Part shown: positions 5,850 to 8,063 of the stretch, in pieces | Numbering within the stretch: position 1 is the stretch's first letter | Layout of the letters: each line of letters opens with the position of its first letter | DNA from: Collinsella sp. | GTDB lineage: Bacteria; Actinomycetota; Coriobacteriia; Coriobacteriales; Coriobacteriaceae | NCBI GenBank assembly: GCA_031295725.1 | Contig: JAUMNV010000204.1 | Span: forward strand, 1-8,063 | DNA: 8,063 nt | Direction of reading: 5' to 3' | Translations under genes and position numbers: made by a program | Notes under the pieces: generated by a model | Seen by the model: the letters and a program-made list of their open reading frames with translations, nothing else | The model's database searches: none | What the model was told of the DNA's origin: nothing

Positions 5850-7097
5850 ATGGCAGCATCCGACATGATGTCCGCCCTGATGGAGCTTTGCCAGGAGAAG
5901 CACATCGACCAGCTCTACTTGATCGACCGCCTGGAGCAGTCGCTCGCCAAGAGCTATGCCGAGATCCTGCATCTTGAGTGGGGCGCCAAGGTGACCATCG
6001 ACCGCACCACCGGCAAGATCTACGTCTACCGCCTGGAGCCGATCGACGATTCCATGGACGAGGAGGGCAACTTCACCGAGTTCGAGGAGATCGACGTCAC
6101 CCCCAAGAATACGAGCCGCATCGCTGCCCAGCACGCCAAGGCCGAGATCAACGCCATCGTGCGTAACTCCGCCCGCGAGCAGATCTACGAGGAGTTCTCC
6201 GGCCGCATCGGTGACCTCATCAGCGGTACCGTGCTGCAGTCCACGCCCGACTTCACGATCGTCAAGATTCGCGAGGGCGTCGAGGCCGAGCTGCCGCACT
6301 TCGACCAGCGCCGTTACGAGAACGAGCGCAACGAGCGTCCGATGGGCGAGCGCTACCTGCACAACCAGCACATCAAGGCCGTGATCATCGACGTTCGCGA
6401 CCCCAACTCCAACCTGCAGCCGGTTCGTGGCGAGCACAGCCGTCCGCCGATCGTCATCTCCCGTACCCACCCCGAGCTCATGCGTCGTCTGTTTGAGCAG
6501 GAGGTGCCCGAGATCTATGAGGGCACCGTCCAGATTAAGTCGATCGCCCGCGAGCCCGGCCAGCGCTCCAAGGTCGCCGTCCACTCGCTCGACGACCGTC
6601 TGGATCCCGTGGGCGCCTGCGTCGGCCCCAAGGGCAGCCGTGTTCGCGCTGTCGTGGGCGAGCTCCGTGGCGAGCGCGTCGACGTCATCCTGTGGGATGC
6701 CGATCCTGCCGTCTATGTCGCCAACGCGCTGTCGCCCGCTAAGGTCACCCGCGTCCTCATCGACGAGGAGAAGGCCTACGCCGGCGTCATCGTGCCCGAC
6801 GACCAGCTGTCCCTCGCCATCGGCAAGGAGGGCCAGAACGCCCGCCTCGCCGCGCGCCTGACCGGCTGGCACATCGACATCAAGTCCGAGACGCTTGCCG
6901 CCGACATCCTCAAGAACGTTCCCGTTCACGAGGAGCCCGCCGCCGACCTGATCGGTGACGAGGAGGACGAGGACGTCCGCCGCTGCAAGTATGTGTCCGA
7001 GGACGGCATCCAGTGCCGCAACCAGGCCCGTCCCGGCTCCCGTTTCTGCGGTGTCCACGACACCGACGCCTTCGATGATGCGGAGGACCTGATCTAG
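5850..7097 (+). CDS. nusA: Transcription termination/antitermination factor NusA
   Basis: NusA binds RNA polymerase and nascent RNA and tunes pausing, intrinsic termination and antitermination. The 415-residue protein has the RNA polymerase-binding N-terminal domain (about 1-123), an S1 domain (about 124-202), KH1 with GPKG at 259-262 and KH2 with GKEG at 325-328. There are no E. coli-type acidic C-terminal repeats. Instead an acidic linker (GDEEDEDVRR, 369-378) leads to a Cys3His tail: Cys379, Cys389, Cys400 and His403, in RRCKYVSEDGIQCRNQA and PGSRFCGVH. This looks like a small zinc-binding knuckle and is unusual for NusA. The start has AAGGA (5838-5842), seven bases upstream, inside the end of rimP. 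NusA may control its own operon through the leader terminator at 5301. The family call is certain; the role of the tail is unknown. Confidence 0.96.
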   Translation: MAASDMMSALMELCQEKHIDQLYLIDRLEQSLAKSYAEILHLEWGAKVTIDRTTGKIYVYRLEPIDDSMDEEGNFTEFEEIDVTPKNTSRIAAQHAKAEINAIVRNSAREQIYEEFSGRIGDLISGTVLQSTPDFTIVKIREGVEAELPHFDQRRYENERNERPMGERYLHNQHIKAVIIDVRDPNSNLQPVRGEHSRPPIVISRTHPELMRRLFEQEVPEIYEGTVQIKSIAREPGQRSKVAVHSLDDRLDPVGACVGPKGSRVRAVVGELRGERVDVILWDADPAVYVANALSPAKVTRVLIDEEKAYAGVIVPDDQLSLAIGKEGQNARLAARLTGWHIDIKSETLAADILKNVPVHEEPAADLIGDEEDEDVRRCKYVSEDGIQCRNQARPGSRFCGVHDTDAFDDAEDLI

Positions 7098-7167
7098 CGC
7101 GCGGTCGCGCCGGGCGGGTCCCAGCGCATACCCCACGCTCGTTCAGTCTCTAGGCACCCAAGGTGCC
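7097..7167 (+). other. nusA-infB spacer with two small hairpins
   Basis: The 91-base gap between nusA and infB has no ORF with a start signal. It holds GCGCG (7097-7101) with CGCGC (7106-7110) around CGGT, and GGCACC (7153-7158) with GGTGCC (7162-7167) around CAA. The second hairpin ends nine bases before the infB Shine-Dalgarno sequence. Neither has a T-run, so they are not terminators. They may be processing or translation-tuning structures. The ylxR and ylxQ genes that often sit here are absent. Confidence 0.45.
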
Positions 7168-7188
7168 AGAAAGGGTAGGTGAAGTCAT

Positions 7189-8063
7189 ATGGCAAAAGTC
7201 CGTGTGTCCACCCTGGCCAAAGAGTTCGGCATGACCTCCAAGGAACTGATGGGTCATCTCGCCGAAATGAAGATTCCCGCTAAGTCCGCTTCCTCCGCTC
7301 TGGAGGACGCATACGTCGCCATGGTCCGCAAGCAGCTCGCCTCGGTGATCGAGGCCCGCGCCCAGGAAGTCCAGGCCGCCAAGCTGGCCGAGGAGCAGGC
7401 CGCTGCCGCCGAGGAGGCAGCACGCGCTGCCGAGGCAGAGCGCGAGCGCATCGCCGCCGAGAAGGCACGCGAGGAGGAGCGCCGCCAGTTCGCCGCTGCC
7501 CAGGCTGCCGAGGAGGCCGCCCGCGCCGAGGCCGAGGCTAAGAAGAAGGCCGAGCAGGAGCGCCTTGCCCGCGAGAAGGAGGAGGCTGCCCGCGAGGCCC
7601 AGCGCCGCGCCGTTCCCGCTTCCGATTCCGGTTCGCGTTTCCGTTCGCTGCTCGACCAGATCGCCGCACAGGAGACCGTCCTCAAGGAGAAGAAGGACGC
7701 CGAGGAGAAGGCCAAGGCCGAGCGCGCTGCCGAGCGCGGCAACCGTCGTGGCGGCAACAACGATCGTCGCGGTGGCCGTCGTAACGATCGTAACGCCTCC
7801 GACAACAACTCCGAGCGCAACGCCTCCGAAAACCGTCCACATAGCCATCGCACCAATGCCAGCAACAACGTCGCTGCTGGCATGGACTTCCCCAACCCCG
7901 ACAAGCAGGGCAAGGGCAAGAAGCGCAAGGGCGGTCACAACAACGAAGAGGACCACTACAGCCGCATGGCTCGCGAGGCCGAGGAGTACAGCCGCGAGAA
8001 GGTGCTCGAGGAGGCTCGTGCCGCCGTCGAGGAGGCCTCTCGCGAGTCCACCGGTCGCCGCAA
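7189..8063 (+). CDS. infB: Translation initiation factor IF-2, N-terminal part (gene cut by window end)
   Basis: IF-2 is the GTPase that places initiator fMet-tRNA on the 30S subunit and promotes subunit joining. The window contains the first 291 codons, open to the end, with no GTPase domain yet. Residues 1-50 (MAKVRVSTLAKEFGMTSKEL onward) are a typical IF2_N domain. Residues 51-141 are a charged Ala/Glu/Arg helix, probably a long single helix or coiled coil. Residues 142-180 include a conserved-looking break, SRFRSLLDQIAAQE. Residues 183-227 are Arg/Gly/Asn-rich and disordered, with recurring NAS triplets. Residues 238-250 form a basic GKGKKRKGG patch, followed by more charged helix. Such variable linkers are normal in IF-2. 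AGGTGA (7177-7182) lies six bases before the ATG. The gene is co-directional with nusA and very probably part of its operon. Confidence 0.93.
   Translation, partial: MAKVRVSTLAKEFGMTSKELMGHLAEMKIPAKSASSALEDAYVAMVRKQLASVIEARAQEVQAAKLAEEQAAAAEEAARAAEAERERIAAEKAREEERRQFAAAQAAEEAARAEAEAKKKAEQERLAREKEEAAREAQRRAVPASDSGSRFRSLLDQIAAQETVLKEKKDAEEKAKAERAAERGNRRGGNNDRRGGRRNDRNASDNNSERNASENRPHSHRTNASNNVAAGMDFPNPDKQGKGKKRKGGHNNEEDHYSRMAREAEEYSREKVLEEARAAVEEASRESTGRR

Noticed and set aside
5823..7136. 437-codon open frame on the minus strand opposite nusA
   Set aside because: Register shadow of nusA caused by codon bias, with low-complexity composition.
7150..7956. 268-codon Leu/Gly/Val-rich frame on the minus strand opposite infB, resembling a membrane protein
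   Set aside because: It is the exact reverse complement of the Ala/Glu/Lys/Arg codons of the IF-2 linker, which yields Leu, Gly, Ala and Ser runs by chance.

Overview
The window reads as a chromosomal segment of a high-GC Gram-positive anaerobe, most likely a member of the Coriobacteriia close to Collinsella. This rests on strong G/C third-position codon bias, the rimP-nusA-infB order, and the remembered look of these proteins. The genus is an inference; no database comparison was made.

Layout. Bases 1-140 are the right end of an IS3-family insertion sequence: the last 35 codons of the transposase and a likely terminal inverted repeat. Bases 208-552 on the minus strand encode a short ModE-type winged-helix DNA-binding protein without a molybdate-binding domain. 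A divergent intergenic region (553-745) carries probable overlapping back-to-back promoters and two inverted repeats. guaB (746-2257) encodes an IMP dehydrogenase that, as far as memory allows, matches the unusual Tritrichomonas foetus enzyme in length and in the numbering of every catalytic residue checked. A strong terminator (2307-2341) ends guaB.

A likely extended -10 promoter (2350-2358) follows at once. It would start leuS transcription at the foot of a long rod-like inverted repeat (outer arms of 29 bases with one G-T mismatch, 2376-2404 and 2466-2494). The rod fills the whole leuS leader and ends at the leuS Shine-Dalgarno sequence. leuS (2518-5094) is a complete leucyl-tRNA synthetase gene ending in a textbook terminator (5125-5160).

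A clear promoter (5247-5275) then drives rimP-nusA-infB, but an intrinsic terminator (5301-5333) lies in the leader between promoter and rimP. This is consistent with attenuation, perhaps NusA feedback. rimP (5354-5848) and nusA (5850-7097) are one base apart. infB starts at 7189 and runs off the window. The ylxR and ylxQ genes that often lie between nusA and infB are absent. NusA ends in an acidic linker and a small Cys3His tail that looks like a zinc knuckle.

Functionally the segment holds guanine nucleotide synthesis (guaB), leucine charging (leuS) and a transcription/ribosome assembly/translation initiation operon (rimP-nusA-infB), each apparently with its own promoter and structured leader. 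The points most worth a second look are the leuS leader rod, the protist-like IMP dehydrogenase, the NusA tail, and the attenuator before rimP.
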